Position numbers and translations under genes: made by a program. Positions 23,148-35,060 of a DNA stretch of 64,000 nucleotides are shown here, in pieces. Origin of the DNA: Sistotremastrum niveocremeum HHB9708. Its lineage: Eukaryota > Basidiomycota > Agaricomycetes > Sistotremastrales > Sistotremastraceae. Each line of letters begins with the position of its first letter. Position 1 is the stretch's first letter. The stretch lies in NCBI GenBank assembly GCA_001630475.1, contig KV419403.1:788159-852158 (forward strand), in the 5' to 3' direction. The notes beneath the pieces are model-generated. The model made no database searches and was not told where the DNA came from. It saw only the letters and a list, made by a program, of their open reading frames with translations.

Positions 23148-23658
23148 CGACGTCGCCCTCAGCAGACGTGATATCGAGAAGAGAGAGTCTGATAGGGGGA
23201 TGCGAAATGAGGCGACTCGGCGCGAACGATTGGGTGATGGATGGCTCTTATCTTCGGCTAACCCCTGCCTTTGAGCCGAACTCTGGTAAGCGTCCCTTTT
23301 CTCTGCTATTTTTGCTTATTTTTTGAGCTGAGGCTTATATAGTTCGGCCTTCGGATGTATAGGCCGATACTTGGATTAGGATTAGTATACGATAAGCATT
23401 GATCGATCGATTGAAGCTGTCAAATTGTATAACGTTAACGTAGCAACCGTGAAGATTTACAATGCATTGTATCGTGGATCTGATGCTTCGGTATCCCTTG
23501 CACATGCTTTGACAGCCCGCAGCTCCTTGTACGTAACTCGTTGATCAATTCGATTTCTAGGAGTCCCAACGGGAGCATCTGTTACCATATGCATCTGTAT
23601 ATCGACCTCGGCGGGCGGAAAACTCACGCATGAACGTGCAGGAGAACAACGTGAAATT
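23148..23658. other. Promoter region of the transcription factor gene
   Basis: Lies between the RPB7 stop and the transcription factor start on the same strand. No open frame is supported. Confidence 0.4.
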
Positions 23659-24867
23659 CTAGTCGATTACACCCAAGTGATCTTCTTTTATCGTTCCGAT
23701 CGCAAACTGTCAACCCCACCAACCCCAGTCGATCAAAGGGCCCATCAAGGGCGATCAGGAAACAAGAAAGCGAAAAGCCAATGGGGGGAGCCGAAGAAGT
23801 CGAGAGACAAAGAGAACACGATCGGAGACCAGAAAATATTAATCAAAAGATAGTTCGTGAATCGGAAGTCAAGATAGAGAATAATGAGGAGCGGACACAA
23901 TCAGCGCAAAGCCACAATGAAGGAACAGGAAACGCACGATCTCAGTAGCATCCACCCTCGTGCCGACAATCTTCAGCCTCACTTTCGTATTCTTCTCAAT
24001 TATCTATCCACCAATCAGCCCCCTCCTTCCAAGAAGAAAACCGAGCACGGCGAGGGTATGCGTACCTGCTCATCGGAAGCAAAAGACGGAGGATTCGAAT
24101 TGGGATCGAAGCGCATGTCGGGATGGATCAACTATAAATTTAGAAAGAAATTCCGTGAGTTATAGCTAGATATCATGCAAGGCGAACGGAAGGCAGACTG
24201 ACTTGGTGTGAGACGAATACTTGGAGGGGTCCAACGTCCGCGAAGAAGCCCATCTAAAATCAATCATCAGCCCCATCCAACACACACAAGCCCTCCACAC
24301 CCCCTCCCTCTCTCTCTCAAATTTTTCCAGAAAGAAAAAAAAAAAAACGAAAAACACCGACTTTAGTAACATTATTAACAACCCCATCCACAACCTCCCC
24401 CTTAAAAGGCTTAAACACAATAGCCCTATACCGACTAACGAACTCCGCCTGTCCACTCCCACTCAACACCGTTCCTTTTCCTATATCGAGTATACCGATG
24501 ACGGAGATTATGTAGCCGAATTGACCGGAACAGGTGCCTTCGACGTCGGAGTAGAGTTTGGTTTCGAGGTAGTGTTGCATTCGGGGACCGAAGTAGGAGG
24601 GGTGGAGGAGGATCGTGTGCGTCAGCTCTTTCTGCGGGGTGAACCGGGTGGAGGGATGTGGTAAAGACGGTTTGAGGACCGACGAGATTGATGAACGCGA
24701 CCAGCGACCGGTGACGAACGAGGAGATGAGTGGCACATATAGAATGAACCGCAGAACGAGCGAAGACGAGCAGAGACCAAGAATGAACGAACAAGACACA
24801 ACCAAGCAACCATCCAATCAGCGAAAAATTAAAACCAAGCTCATCGAGGACATACAATGAAGAACAT
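23659..24867 (-). CDS. RPB7: DNA-directed RNA polymerase II subunit RPB7
   Basis: Six exons (24856-24867, 24362-24631, 24203-24253, 24066-24131, 23938-24003, 23659-23706) give 170 residues, the normal size. With RPB4 it forms the polymerase II stalk that binds emerging RNA and helps initiation. The N-terminal tip domain shows [23 protein letters not shown] and [14 protein letters not shown]; the OB-fold half shows [44 protein letters not shown], and the end DHLGVID. All are hallmark RPB7 blocks and distinguish it from the Pol III (RPC8) and Pol I relatives. The first coding exon encodes only MFFI. The donor of exon 2 (AAA|GTCGGT) is non-consensus; other joins are standard GT-AG. A single-copy housekeeping gene, useful for placing the organism. 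Confidence 0.97.
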
Positions 24868-25278
24868 CCTGCGCGCGCGATGGCCGACCCGACGATGAAG
24901 CTTCAATGAAGCTAAACGACGCCCGTTGAGTGTCGACGGTTTGAGGGTCGTGGGCGTTGGGCTCGTCTCGCCGTCGCCGTCGCGTCAGGGCGGAGGCGGT
25001 TTCGGCGGAGTTGGAGGACGGGAGTTGCCGAAGTCGTTCTCCTCCTGACTCGACTTGTTTCGAATCCATTATCCGTCTGCTTTCATGGCTACTTTGATCA
25101 GCTGGCTCGTACTTTGGGACTACACAGTTAGGAATATATCAAGAAATAACCAAGAATATTGCTGCGTGAACACTCTTTCGGTAATGGTACAAATTATGAA
25201 AATTACATGTAATGTCATGGACCTTGAACCAGCGATCGGGCGATTACGAAAGTACCCGCTTTCGGTGATTTCACGCCT
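24868..25278. other. RPB7 upstream region
   Basis: 5' leader and promoter of RPB7. It has CpG-rich segments around 24940-25010. It also holds the 3' flank of the next F-box gene. No separate gene is supported. Confidence 0.4.
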
Positions 25279-26969
25279 CTAATGGATCAAAGATGCGAGC
25301 CGTTTCTTCAGAACTTCAACTTCGGCCTGCCGCGATGCCAATGCTTCACGGGTATGCTTGAGAGCGTCCAGAAGTTCGCTCGTTTCCTTCCACAGCTTCC
25401 GATATTTGATTGAGTGAATTTCCAGCCCAACATCGGAATCGACATGCGGAAAAAGAATGTCCATAGTCCGAGCAACACTCCGCAAGTGGGGGGAATATCG
25501 ACTGAACGATAAAGTAGTATGGGGCGGGAAGATGGAGGCCAAGAAATCGGCAACGGAGGAGGGGGCAGTGATCTTGCTACACAAAACGTGCATCGTCTGG
25601 AAGGTTGTGGGGAATGTGTGTTCCGGTCGAGGAGAAGGACTCGGAGGTGGTGAGGAGGATGCATCCACGTACACTCCGACTGAGATCAGGTTCCTGCAAC
25701 TTCTCGCTATTGATGTGAGGCATGCGAGGGTTGGACATGGTTTTCGAGGCTGTCCAGTCGCTCGAGGACAAATCTCGAGATGACGTAACGCTGGAAGACT
25801 GTCAGCGAGCCTTTCGATGTCGAGATTGCTCAGCAAGGGCGGGATCGGACCGTCTATGACGAACGTCTCGAGCGTCTTTAAACCGAGCAACGGTTTGATC
25901 ATACCCCATGAAAACGGAGTCCGAGCAGAGTCTACTATTGAAAACATGCTAAGATGTTTCAAGTTTTTGCATGAAGTTGGTATCAACACTGTGAGTGACT
26001 TCACGTTGTCCATGAGGAGGATGTCGATATGTAAAGCCATTAGTTGAGGACCTCCGAGGTAGTATCCTGGGTAGGCCAATAAAATTGCGCAGTCAACAGA
26101 AACCTCCAAGAGACTGGGGAAAGTGGGGTTTAAAGGACCGTTTATCACCTCCATAAGGGGCCGCGGTGGCGCCTTGGGTCCGTAAAGAGTTGTCCATAAG
26201 CGCGTCAAAGGTTCGTGTGTGGACAGCTCTTGCAATAGTTCGGGTGTCACTAAATCGCCGGATAGCTCTACCGATTGCAAAGACTTGAGAGCCTTGCATG
26301 TCAGGCGAAAACTCTCTTTGGTTTGCGGAGTTGGCGCTCCTTGTGTGCCGTTCCAGTATCGGAGCGATTGGAGGTATGGTGCTCTGCGTGTAAGATGCTC
26401 CAACATATCATTGGCACATTTTTCGCTGCTGATCGGTAACAGGGTAACATGCTGCAGCTTTTCATGGAAAAGCGAGATGACCAACTGGCTGACCGCCGAA
26501 TCGATTTGCTCCCACTGGAATACAGTGAGAGAGGGAAAAATGGGTTCTCCCACCGGACAGGTTGCAAGAAGATTGATGATAGACTCTCTTGACAGCGTCA
26601 AAGGGTGAATTTCAACCCGAAGCGAGCGGATTCTGGACCTATAACGCTGGAATCTATCCCAGTGAGAAGGTTTGAGAGTTTCTGAAAACCCCTGCAGCGC
26701 AACAATTAGTGAGATACCGTGAAGGAAAAGAGGGTATCTACCATGGTCTTTCCGCCAAGCATCAACTTCATCGGACAAAGAATCTGAACGACCTTTAAGA
26801 AGTCAGGGTTTTCTCGATACAGGAGGTCGAGAGAGTGTTCCGATAGCAAGCGGTTCAGACGGGCACAAACTGCCAGAGTTCTCTTATCAACGTAATTCAG
26901 AGTCATGGTGACGAGCTCTGGGACATTCCAAAAGCTAGAAGGTCCAACGAGGACCGATGATGAGGCCAT
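25279..26969 (-). CDS. F-box/LRR-like protein, subfamily A (intact)
   Basis: Exons 26742-26969 and 25279-26691 join in phase 0 (ATG|GTAGAT ... CTGCAG|GGG) to give 546 residues. The F-box-like segment is SFWNVPELVTMTLNYVDKR then CARLNRLLSEHSLDLLY. The body repeats the subfamily pattern (LKPSHWDRFQRYRSRIRSL, PIFPSLTVFQWE, LETFVIDGP, RHLEICPRATG) seen in the 11874-13579 protein, and the C-terminus is again a short coiled coil (ALASRQAEVEVLKKRL). Shared intron position and tail show the two are duplicates. Likely substrate receptor of an SCF ubiquitin ligase; substrate unknown. Confidence 0.83.
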
Positions 26970-27636
26970 GCCACACTGGAAGAGGACGAGAAGAATCGAA
27001 CAAGCGCGTCTACGCGTGCAGATTTGAAGATCAGGGCAGGCCAGACCAAGATGAACACATCCAACTCACAAAAGATTTAGATTCCTGCCCCCTCCCTGCC
27101 GCTTCTGTCGTATACGGTTCCCAGAGAACTCCGTGACGCGTTCTTCTCGAATAAAATTGTTTCAACTATTTTGATGTGCCACGCCTTGGAAATGATACGT
27201 AGTAGGAGGAAGAGTTCTATGAGAACGAGTGTTGTTTATGATATTCGAGGGGCATTTCAGACGAACGAACTGACCTAGGTTTTGAAAACCCTTTTATAAC
27301 GGATACTCGCTTTTCACCAGGGATTTCTCTGTTTTCCAGCTATGATGCTACGGTTGTCACGAGAGTATATCACTAATGAGCACTAGCAGCAAGAGAAAAG
27401 CCAAAATGAGCCGACGTCCGCGGATGACTTGGGTAACAAGTTGGACACGCGAAGAGTATCGGAGTTATCGGCAATATTTGCCGACTTCCGCCGAATATGA
27501 ATGATGTACCCTCAGCAAGGGCCTCGAGTTTGTGAAGGATGAAGTTTTGGTGAACATGAAATACATGGATCACATATACAACTCTGAATACAAAGGTACA
27601 TCGTAAAAGACCAGTGGCTTCGGAAATGACTCTGTT
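26970..27636. other. Intergenic region between two subfamily A F-box genes
   Basis: Promoter of the gene at 25279-26969 and 3' flank of the next. No supported coding frame. Confidence 0.35.
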
Positions 27637-29004
27637 TCAATCATCAATGTCACGTCGATGCGCTATCAAGGTTTCCCTCGTTCGACTGAGACCCGAAAGG
27701 ATCGTATTTGCACGCCGCCATTCGTCTCGATATATAATCGAGGTTATTCCCAAGTCATGATCAGAGTCTGGAGGCGGGAAACCAGTGTAATCTCCCCTCA
27801 AGTATCGTACCTGGAGTGGGCCCCGAGTAATTTGTATCGTTGCCTGCAGGGGAAACAGCGCGATTAGGAAGTCCACTACCACGCTTGGTTCATCTATCCT
27901 ACTGCAGAGCACGTTCATCGTTTGGAAGGAACAACTGAAGGAGTGATATTCGTGGGGGAGCGCTGGAGGTGGGATAGAAGCATCCATATAAATGCCTATT
28001 GAGATCAAGCGACGACAATGTTGAGCGAATGGGATGAGTGATGCTAGTGTCGGACTTTGGATTTGTGGTTCGCCCTCTGCTCGTGGGCAAAGTTCGAAAT
28101 GCTGGAGCCGAGGAAAGCTACGGGCAAAGACGTCAAGATCCTCGTCGCTAATTCGAGGAGGAATACTAGTATGGTCCACGACAAAGACTTCGATGTATTG
28201 AAGGGCGAGAAGAGGTTTCAGTGTGTCCGCCGTGAAAGCCGTGTGAGAAATTGAGCGAGGAGCGGTCATCAGACTGAAATGTCTCAATTTGATACACGAT
28301 GCTGAAACCAATGCCAGAAGATCTGGTATATTGGACTCATCGACCACGTAGACGTTGAGATGTGTCAAGGAGGGCCCTTCGAGGACGTCCTTGGGCAATC
28401 GCATTATGCGAGAGCAGATGCCTGCAACGTTAGAGAGCGCTGGAAAGGCACCCTGGTGATCGAGCATCTGTTCGGATGAACCATGAACGGGTATGTCCTC
28501 AGCTCTAAAAGCGCAACTCCACAAATTCAAGAAATGTGGTCTGTGCGATAGTTCCTTTAGGACTTCTGGTGTCACTAATGTGTCACAGGTATCCAGTGTG
28601 TGCAAGCGAGGTAACGACTGGATTGCGCTGTGGAAATCCACTTCGATTTGGTCGTACCAGGATGGACCAGGCCAGAATCCTAAGGATTCTATGTTCGGAC
28701 ATCGACGTACAAGATGTTCTAAAAATGCGCCACATTCGAAATCGTCCGTTGCAGTCGAAAATTCCACATTGACAATCGTTGCATGACATAATAATGATGT
28801 CACGAAGGGCCGAGTGAGATTAGTGGCTGATTGCCATTCCAACGTATGTAGGAATGGAAAAATTGCCTCTCCAGCTGGTATAGTGGAAATGAGATCCAAC
28901 ATGGACTCACGGGACAGATCATCAATTCCTGAAAAATATTCCTCCGAAAGACGTCGGACTCTTGGGCTGTAATGTCGGAAGCGGTCTACGGTTGCCCCTG
29001 AGTC
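27637..29004 (-). CDS. F-box/LRR-like subfamily A, main exon only
   Basis: An open exon of 455 codons plus stop begins at a CTACTAAG acceptor, exactly where exon 2 starts in the two intact subfamily A genes, and in the same phase. It carries the LRR-like body (AIFPFLHTLEWQ, HFELCPRAEGEPQ, SRTRETLIAHRRDID) but no F-box. The matching first exon is not directly upstream; a suitable one on the same strand lies 2.7 kb away at about 31742-31965, beyond the assembly gap. Either intron 1 has been enlarged by a rearrangement, or the gene is split and dead. A Met at 29022 lies inside the presumed intron and is unlikely to be the true start. Confidence 0.6.
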   Translation of the reverse strand, partial: DSGATVDRFRHYSPRVRRLSEEYFSGIDDLSRESMLDLISTIPAGEAIFPFLHTLEWQSATNLTRPFVTSLLCHATIVNVEFSTATDDFECGAFLEHLVRRCPNIESLGFWPGPSWYDQIEVDFHSAIQSLPRLHTLDTCDTLVTPEVLKELSHRPHFLNLWSCAFRAEDIPVHGSSEQMLDHQGAFPALSNVAGICSRIMRLPKDVLEGPSLTHLNVYVVDESNIPDLLALVSASCIKLRHFSLMTAPRSISHTAFTADTLKPLLALQYIEVFVVDHTSIPPRISDEDLDVFARSFPRLQHFELCPRAEGEPQIQSPTLASLIPFAQHCRRLISIGIYMDASIPPPALPHEYHSFSCSFQTMNVLCSRIDEPSVVVDFLIALFPLQATIQITRGPLQVRYLRGDYTGFPPPDSDHDLGITSIIYRDEWRRANTILSGLSRTRETLIAHRRDIDD

Positions 29005-29071
29005 CTTAGTAGAAAAATTCAAAATTCATTTTACGTTTTCATTTCTCACGATAGGTTACCCGATGAGTTTC
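28986..29071 (-). repeat. 86-bp inverted repeat, left copy
   Basis: Spans the end of the F-box intron and the first 19 bases of its main exon. Its reverse complement recurs at 31546-31631 with about 4 differences over 86 positions and no length change. The copies flank the assembly gap. Confidence 0.9.
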
Positions 29072-29497
29072 CCCGAGGCCTGGTTCTGGGATTCTGGTTG
29101 CATTCGGGTATGGGCTCGGAGAAGAGCGCCCTGCTAGCGGAGTTTGAATGACCAGGGAGCTGTGCTTTGCTGGCGTCGACAGTCGTGTCTCAATATCTTA
29201 CTGTCAGCCTTCTTTCTCTTCTTCTTTGTATCAGCGAATGAGCGTCCAGCTTTCCGGCATCTCTCAACTCGGACTCATCACTAGTACTGTCAACTTGAAG
29301 AGCCCATCATGGCAACACGAACTCAAGGGCGACTGCATCGGCCAACGAGTCGTATGGACATACGGTCGCGAATAACCATCTTATTCCCTACTGAATTCTG
29401 CTCTGGTGTTATCATCGAGGTGTATCTCAATGGATGGCGCTCCGTGACACGACGAACATCGAGCCAAATTCACAAAACAAGGCGGTACCTCGACCTC

Positions 29498-30302
29498 NNN
29501 NNNNNNNNNNNNNNNNNNNNNNNNNNNNNNNNNNNNNNNNNNNNNNNNNNNNNNNNNNNNNNNNNNNNNNNNNNNNNNNNNNNNNNNNNNNNNNNNNNNN
29601 NNNNNNNNNNNNNNNNNNNNNNNNNNNNNNNNNNNNNNNNNNNNNNNNNNNNNNNNNNNNNNNNNNNNNNNNNNNNNNNNNNNNNNNNNNNNNNNNNNNN
29701 NNNNNNNNNNNNNNNNNNNNNNNNNNNNNNNNNNNNNNNNNNNNNNNNNNNNNNNNNNNNNNNNNNNNNNNNNNNNNNNNNNNNNNNNNNNNNNNNNNNN
29801 NNNNNNNNNNNNNNNNNNNNNNNNNNNNNNNNNNNNNNNNNNNNNNNNNNNNNNNNNNNNNNNNNNNNNNNNNNNNNNNNNNNNNNNNNNNNNNNNNNNN
29901 NNNNNNNNNNNNNNNNNNNNNNNNNNNNNNNNNNNNNNNNNNNNNNNNNNNNNNNNNNNNNNNNNNNNNNNNNNNNNNNNNNNNNNNNNNNNNNNNNNNN
30001 NNNNNNNNNNNNNNNNNNNNNNNNNNNNNNNNNNNNNNNNNNNNNNNNNNNNNNNNNNNNNNNNNNNNNNNNNNNNNNNNNNNNNNNNNNNNNNNNNNNN
30101 NNNNNNNNNNNNNNNNNNNNNNNNNNNNNNNNNNNNNNNNNNNNNNNNNNNNNNNNNNNNNNNNNNNNNNNNNNNNNNNNNNNNNNNNNNNNNNNNNNNN
30201 NNNNNNNNNNNNNNNNNNNNNNNNNNNNNNNNNNNNNNNNNNNNNNNNNNNNNNNNNNNNNNNNNNNNNNNNNNNNNNNNNNNNNNNNNNNNNNNNNNNN
30301 NN
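29498..30302. other. Assembly gap (805 N)
   Basis: Run of N. Any open frame crossing it is meaningless. The gap sits between the two arms of an inverted repeat, a common cause of failed assembly. The gene-free stretch around it (29072-31545) holds no recognisable coding sequence. Confidence 0.99.
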
Positions 30303-31545
30303 GTTTGGGCGTTGCATCTAAGATTGGGAGGTGGAGATGTCGAGAGCGATGCGGATGAGGACGCAATGATTGCGGTGAGGCTGGTTCATATGATCTTCTG
30401 GCGACGTCAATCCTCTCCAGATACTATACCTCCAAGCACATCAAATCCTAAGAAACGAGGGCTGAGTTCGCACCACTGAAACAGGCTATACGCGTCCTCT
30501 CGTTGACCGACACGCTATCCTGTGTTCTGTAATCATGCTCCTTGATGACTCGACGTACGTCCACCTGTCAAGAACTTCAGATCTACACCGTATATCTCTG
30601 TCAAATCGTGTCAATTAAGGTACCTAGTCTACTGCATCAGAAATAGATTCTAATTTCCACTCCGTCCTCCACAAGACCTCTGCAATGCCCACATCCAATG
30701 ATGAGAAACGGATCGTTACATTTTGAACGGCTCAGACAGTGGAGAACCAGTACAATACAACAGCACTCTCCTCAACTACATTGTACTTCAACGATTCAAT
30801 CATCCAAATTCACCCTTGCTTGTGCCGCTGAGCAGGTTTTTTTCAGATGATATTATCATTCTCCTCCGCTCCAATTCGAAAATCAGGCATGTCTCCTGTA
30901 TCTTATGGAGTTATGTAATACAATGCTCCAACATTCAAAGAACTCAGTTGTCTAATTGATCCGTAAGTGGTACTTTTACTATACTGCCTGCAATTGGAGT
31001 CCAATCGGCTTACGTGTGTCTTGAACATTACGAGATTACGACTCTGCTGAGCGAAGGTTTCCGGACGCCAAGAGAGTGGTTCTCGTAGTTCATATCAAAA
31101 TGCATCGCATGTAGGCCAAACCTGAAACAAACCACGATAAAAATGCCAGCGACGGAGACGAGGGGAGACGAGGGGATTGAATAACTTGGCTAATAAAGTT
31201 CAAATGGCGGGTCAAAAAATTCAGAAATCAATGATAGATTTCATTGGACACACCGGGTATGCGACTGTCAGATAGTTTAGCGTGGCCGATTCACTTCAAC
31301 GACAGATGTGTTCCGCACAGCAGATGCTCGTGATCCAACTACGAGTTTTGCCTCCATCAAACCTGCGCCTGAGGACCCACAAGGAATTTCATGCTTTCAA
31401 GGGAGTTTGGATCAAACAAAGGGGCAAGGTTAGGCTCCTTGAAGTATGATACAGGAGAGTCGTATACATGTAGTACTGTACACCCTCGACATATCGATCC
31501 AACCTACATCCGATAACTTGGCTGAACCGAAAAAGTGGTGTCGGC

Positions 31546-31631
31546 GAAACTCATCGGGTAACCTCTCGTGAGAAATGAAAACGTAAAATGTATTTTGATT
31601 TTTTTTACTAAGGACTCAGGGGCAACCGTAG
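31546..31631 (+). repeat. 86-bp inverted repeat, right copy
   Basis: Partner of 28986-29071 in opposite orientation. It contains an intron 3' end (ACTAAG) and the first 19 bases of a subfamily A main exon, then changes abruptly to unrelated sequence, so it is a fragment carried by a rearrangement. Confidence 0.9.
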
Positions 31632-31741
31632 CGGTCCCAGTCTGTGGGAGTGAGGGGCCTCACAAATCGCTATTCGGTCATCAGCTGTGGTTGACGGCAA
31701 AAAGAAAAGAGCCAACTAGTATCAACGAGGCGTTAGAGTAA

Positions 31742-31965
31742 TCAACGAGGTGCTCCATTGGAGCCAAAATCTTCAAAAACTCCGTCAAGTAAGGCGAGTT
31801 GCTATAAAGAAGATCGAGAGCATGCTCGGAGATGAAACGATTGACCCGGGCGCAAGAGGCCAGATCATTCTCCGATAGATGTTGGAAGGCCATCGCTACA
31901 AGTTCCGCGGTGATCCAAAAATACGAGCAACATGAGACTGAGCGATCCATGTTACGAGCTAACAA
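31742..31965 (-). pseudogene. Orphan first exon of a subfamily A F-box gene
   Basis: Encodes the F-box segment of subfamily A (YFWITAELVAMAFQHLSEND, then CARVNRFISEHALDLLY). Start Met at 31965. The donor side is weak (no GTRNGT at the usual phase-0 position), and the downstream sequence is the inverted repeat instead of a main exon. It could be exon 1 of the gene whose main exon is 27637-29004, now separated by 2.7 kb including the gap, or a dead fragment. Confidence 0.6.
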
Positions 31966-32306
31966 GAATATGTGTGACGCGTTTGATCTCTGTTTTGGGC
32001 GATCAGGAATGGATCAGGGCTCCTGACTGCCGGCACCTACGGGTCCTCACAACCTCAGCGACCTTGATCTTGAATCTTGATATGGAGCGCAATTGGATGT
32101 ACGAATGGCTACAGCCGCGGAGACGTTTTCAAGAACAAGAATGTCAATTATTCACTTCCTCTAAAAGGGCAATGAGCATGCCAGTGAGCCGAGGTGACTG
32201 TAACAACGGATGGCTAAGATACCTCGAGGCGCACGATGTTGCCGGGAACAAAAGTTCGGAGTTTGCCGATTACAGGTTGATCGTCACGGTGATCGATGAT
32301 CTCACA

Positions 32307-32362
32307 AACCCGGGCCACGAGTTTCGTACGCGTTCGAGCACGTACTCGTCCGGGCCCGGGTT
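32307..32362. repeat. GC-rich imperfect hairpin
   Basis: Arms AACCCGGGCCACGAG and CTCGTCCGGGCCCGGGTT pair with a 3-base bulge around a 23-base loop that itself contains GTACG...CGTAC. No coding role is seen. It could fold in RNA or extrude as a cruciform. Confidence 0.55.
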
Positions 32363-32611
32363 CACTCACCTGTAGCTTCTTTGATTTTCCTAGGGAATTT
32401 TTTACAATATCTGAAAGGCCTCGATGCACTATAAAAAGGGGCGCGAGATTGTCTTCAGCTCCATTAAAGGTTCAAGCTTGGTTTTGGCATGAATTGCTTA
32501 TCATTCGACCTGGGATCCCATTTCCATTTGCGCTGCAATAGAATTCAAACTGATCGGAAATATGTAGAACAGAGAGATCAAGAAAGCGCTCGCCGGCTAA
32601 TCTAATTACAG

Positions 32612-33665
32612 GCTTCTTTGCTCTCGACTTTGAGCTTGCCCCTGAACTACACCGCATTCATGATGCAATCGTATGCGTACTTAGCCACACACAGCCCGCA
32701 GCTCTCACGCAGAGCGCAGGACCTTGCACGTACCCATACGCACTCATCGACGCTCTGGTATGTCTCTATCGACTCAATTCCCATTACTCGTTCCAATTCG
32801 TTTGTTGGGAGATAAAGGAAGTCTTAAGGTGTGGAAGCGTCTCGCACCATATGCATGTTGATCACAAACTCAGACCATGAAACATCATACAGGAATCCTT
32901 ACTTGGCGCTTACGTGTCAAAGCACTGTCGATACATCGATGGTTCTGGAGGGCAAAATCAGGTGCGTTCCGAACTATATGTATACCTCCAACCATGATCA
33001 CTTAGACACCTTTGCAGCCAGTCCACCCGGATCATCTAGATACTCTCAAGGATCCCAAGGATTCTCCAGTTCAGATCATATTCCATGGGCGCGGTAGCGA
33101 TTTCGTTACTTCGATCGTCTTGAGCAGGACTCCAGTATTCTCTTTCATATCGCACGAGCTTGAAAGTAAGCATCACTAACCGCCTCGATACTGAAGGATT
33201 TCATTAATATGACTATTCTTATCAGCCGGGCCCATGAAGAAATTGTCACCTTCTGTCATCATCATCTGCGTCAGCGTGAGATCGCGACCATCATTTCAAG
33301 AGATAAAGAGATCCTGGGGTCCGCCGTCGTCCAGGATTAAGCGTATCCGACGAGCCTGGGACAAGACCCCTATGGTCCTCGTTGGCACGGATATCGAATC
33401 ACGAGCTGACCCTGAGATCGTGCATGGGCTGTTTATGAACGGCAACCATGAGGGTCCGGTTCTTCACGAAGAAGGAGAGAGACTTGCGAGGGAAATCGGA
33501 GCCTCGAAGTATCTTGAGTGTTCACTTGGGGATAGAGGTCAAGTGAAACAGGTTTTTGAAGAAGTACGTGATGGCATCGCGTCGGACAGTCATCACAAAC
33601 TGACGCTTAATCGACAGGCATTCCGGCTCATTTCTACGAAGTGGTCCACATGCTTCTTGCAATGA
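32612..33665 (+). CDS. R1: Rho-derived GTPase-like protein, motifs lost
   Basis: Exons about 32612-32757, 32893-32961, 33018-33165, 33226-33563 and 33618-33665 reproduce the five-exon structure and phases of the other family members. The second half is plainly Rho-like: SVIIICVSVRSRPSFQEIKR aligns with the Rho segment [20 protein letters not shown], then MVLVGTDIESRADPEIV and GERLAREIGASKYLECS. The TKxD motif is replaced by TDIES, and the P-loop and DTAG motifs are absent. R1 is the most divergent copy: its third exon has IIFHGRGSD where others have a WCCP-type box, and its last exon is short, lacking the RLGWN segment. The 5' end is open: no in-frame Met was found, so a further upstream exon is likely. 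It cannot be expected to bind GTP. Confidence 0.65.
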
Positions 33666-33769
33666 TTCGTTGAGTTGGGACTTATGGGATCGAGGCTCGC
33701 CTTTTGCGTACACGATAAATTATTGTATATCAGTATTCCTTTGAATTCGAAAGACTCATTCGGCTCATC

Positions 33770-35060
33770 CTAAAGAATTCGTTGGGGCGCATGTTTCAGG
33801 GTCTTATCGGATGTCAACATTGATACGACTGTCCTGTGTCGACTTTTGTCATACATGTAAGCCTGTATCTGTCGATATCGCTGGATCACACCGGAAGAAA
33901 GGACTACGAGAATCAAGCTAGCCACAGAAAAGGTAGTCGACAGGAAGGCTAGAACCATCAGGAATGAAGTAACGGCGCGATCGATAGGCAAGTTGCGCTA
34001 TATCTCGGACTCAGGTAAAGGTGAAGGATGTACTTCTGGATCTACGGCCAGAAGCTATGCCACCACATGAGCCGCCTGGTGTCAAATTTCCTGTAAGGAT
34101 AACGCACCTCAGGAATTTGCTTCCCCAAGTCTTCTCTTCGCCTTCGGACGGCTTCCGAGTGCCGCTTCCGAGAACGCAGTAGAAATTATGACGCTAGGAG
34201 ATGATACTGGATCGATGTTCGTCGTTCGAAGCTCTCAGTGTATACCTCTATTGACTCGGAAGGTCCTTCTTCCTTTACAGCTCGCTGCGTCTATAACCCC
34301 CACTGAGTCACCGGACCCGGCAATAACAAGCAGAATTGCCGTACGAGACGCGTCGGCGGTGAGAGTCACGAGGAGGAGCATGGCTTTATGGATAGGGGAA
34401 GCTTCTTCCGTCGTTCGGCTCTTCGCGTCACGCGATAGCACGAGATCGCTCTCGATCAGACTGAAGGATGTCATCGAGTAATTCGGCATCGGCTCGGTTT
34501 CATCGCCAGTGATGGTTTGACAAGGTTCCGAAGAATCGAGGGAGAGTAAATCAAAGAACAAGGGTCGATTAGCAAGCAGATAGGAATTGAATGGAAGCCT
34601 GCAAGACGGCATAGGACGGGCGCCTGTGGAGGCAAGGTGAAATTCGGAGTGGCTGTGGGAGAAGATAGACTATCGAAAACAGAAGATAAGCGCAGGATAA
34701 ATGACGGTAATCTCAATGATGGCTCACAGCTTCATCCTCCCCTCGACATGCGTCAACCCCATCCATCAACATTGACTTGGCTGCGAGCGACACAATGCGA
34801 GAGTCGTGGGAAGCAGACTCGTGATACTGTGCCAAATACGTTCAGTAAAGAGGTATATGGTGCGCGACCGAAATGTCGGAACATGGGATAGACCTACGCA
34901 GTATGCGACCCCTATCCTCTTCATTCCACCACCGTACAACAAGGATACCGCATGGTAAAGCTCGCGGATCGATGATATACTACCAAGTAATGTAGCGGTG
35001 ATGAAAAAGAGCCGGGTGAAGAGATATGGCAAGGGCGCAAAGATCACATTCTCGGGAGGT
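33770..35060 (-). CDS. Probable multi-pass membrane protein, gene model incomplete
   Basis: Three minus-strand stretches carry membrane segments separated by likely introns: 33770-33991 (VTSFLMVLAFLSTTFSVASLILVV), 34255-34480 (KAMLLLVTLTADASR, TAILLVIAG) and 34925-35060 (YLFTRLFFITATLLGSI). A linking exon around 34110-34190 reads NFYCVLGSGTRKPS and ends in a GTGCGT donor. I could not resolve all joins or the start, and I do not recognise the family. It may be one of the fungal 5-7 helix integral membrane proteins. Convergent with R1. Confidence 0.35.

Noticed and set aside
29309-30366. Open frames of about 300 codons across 29.3-30.4 kb
   Set aside because: They consist of the N gap and carry no sequence.
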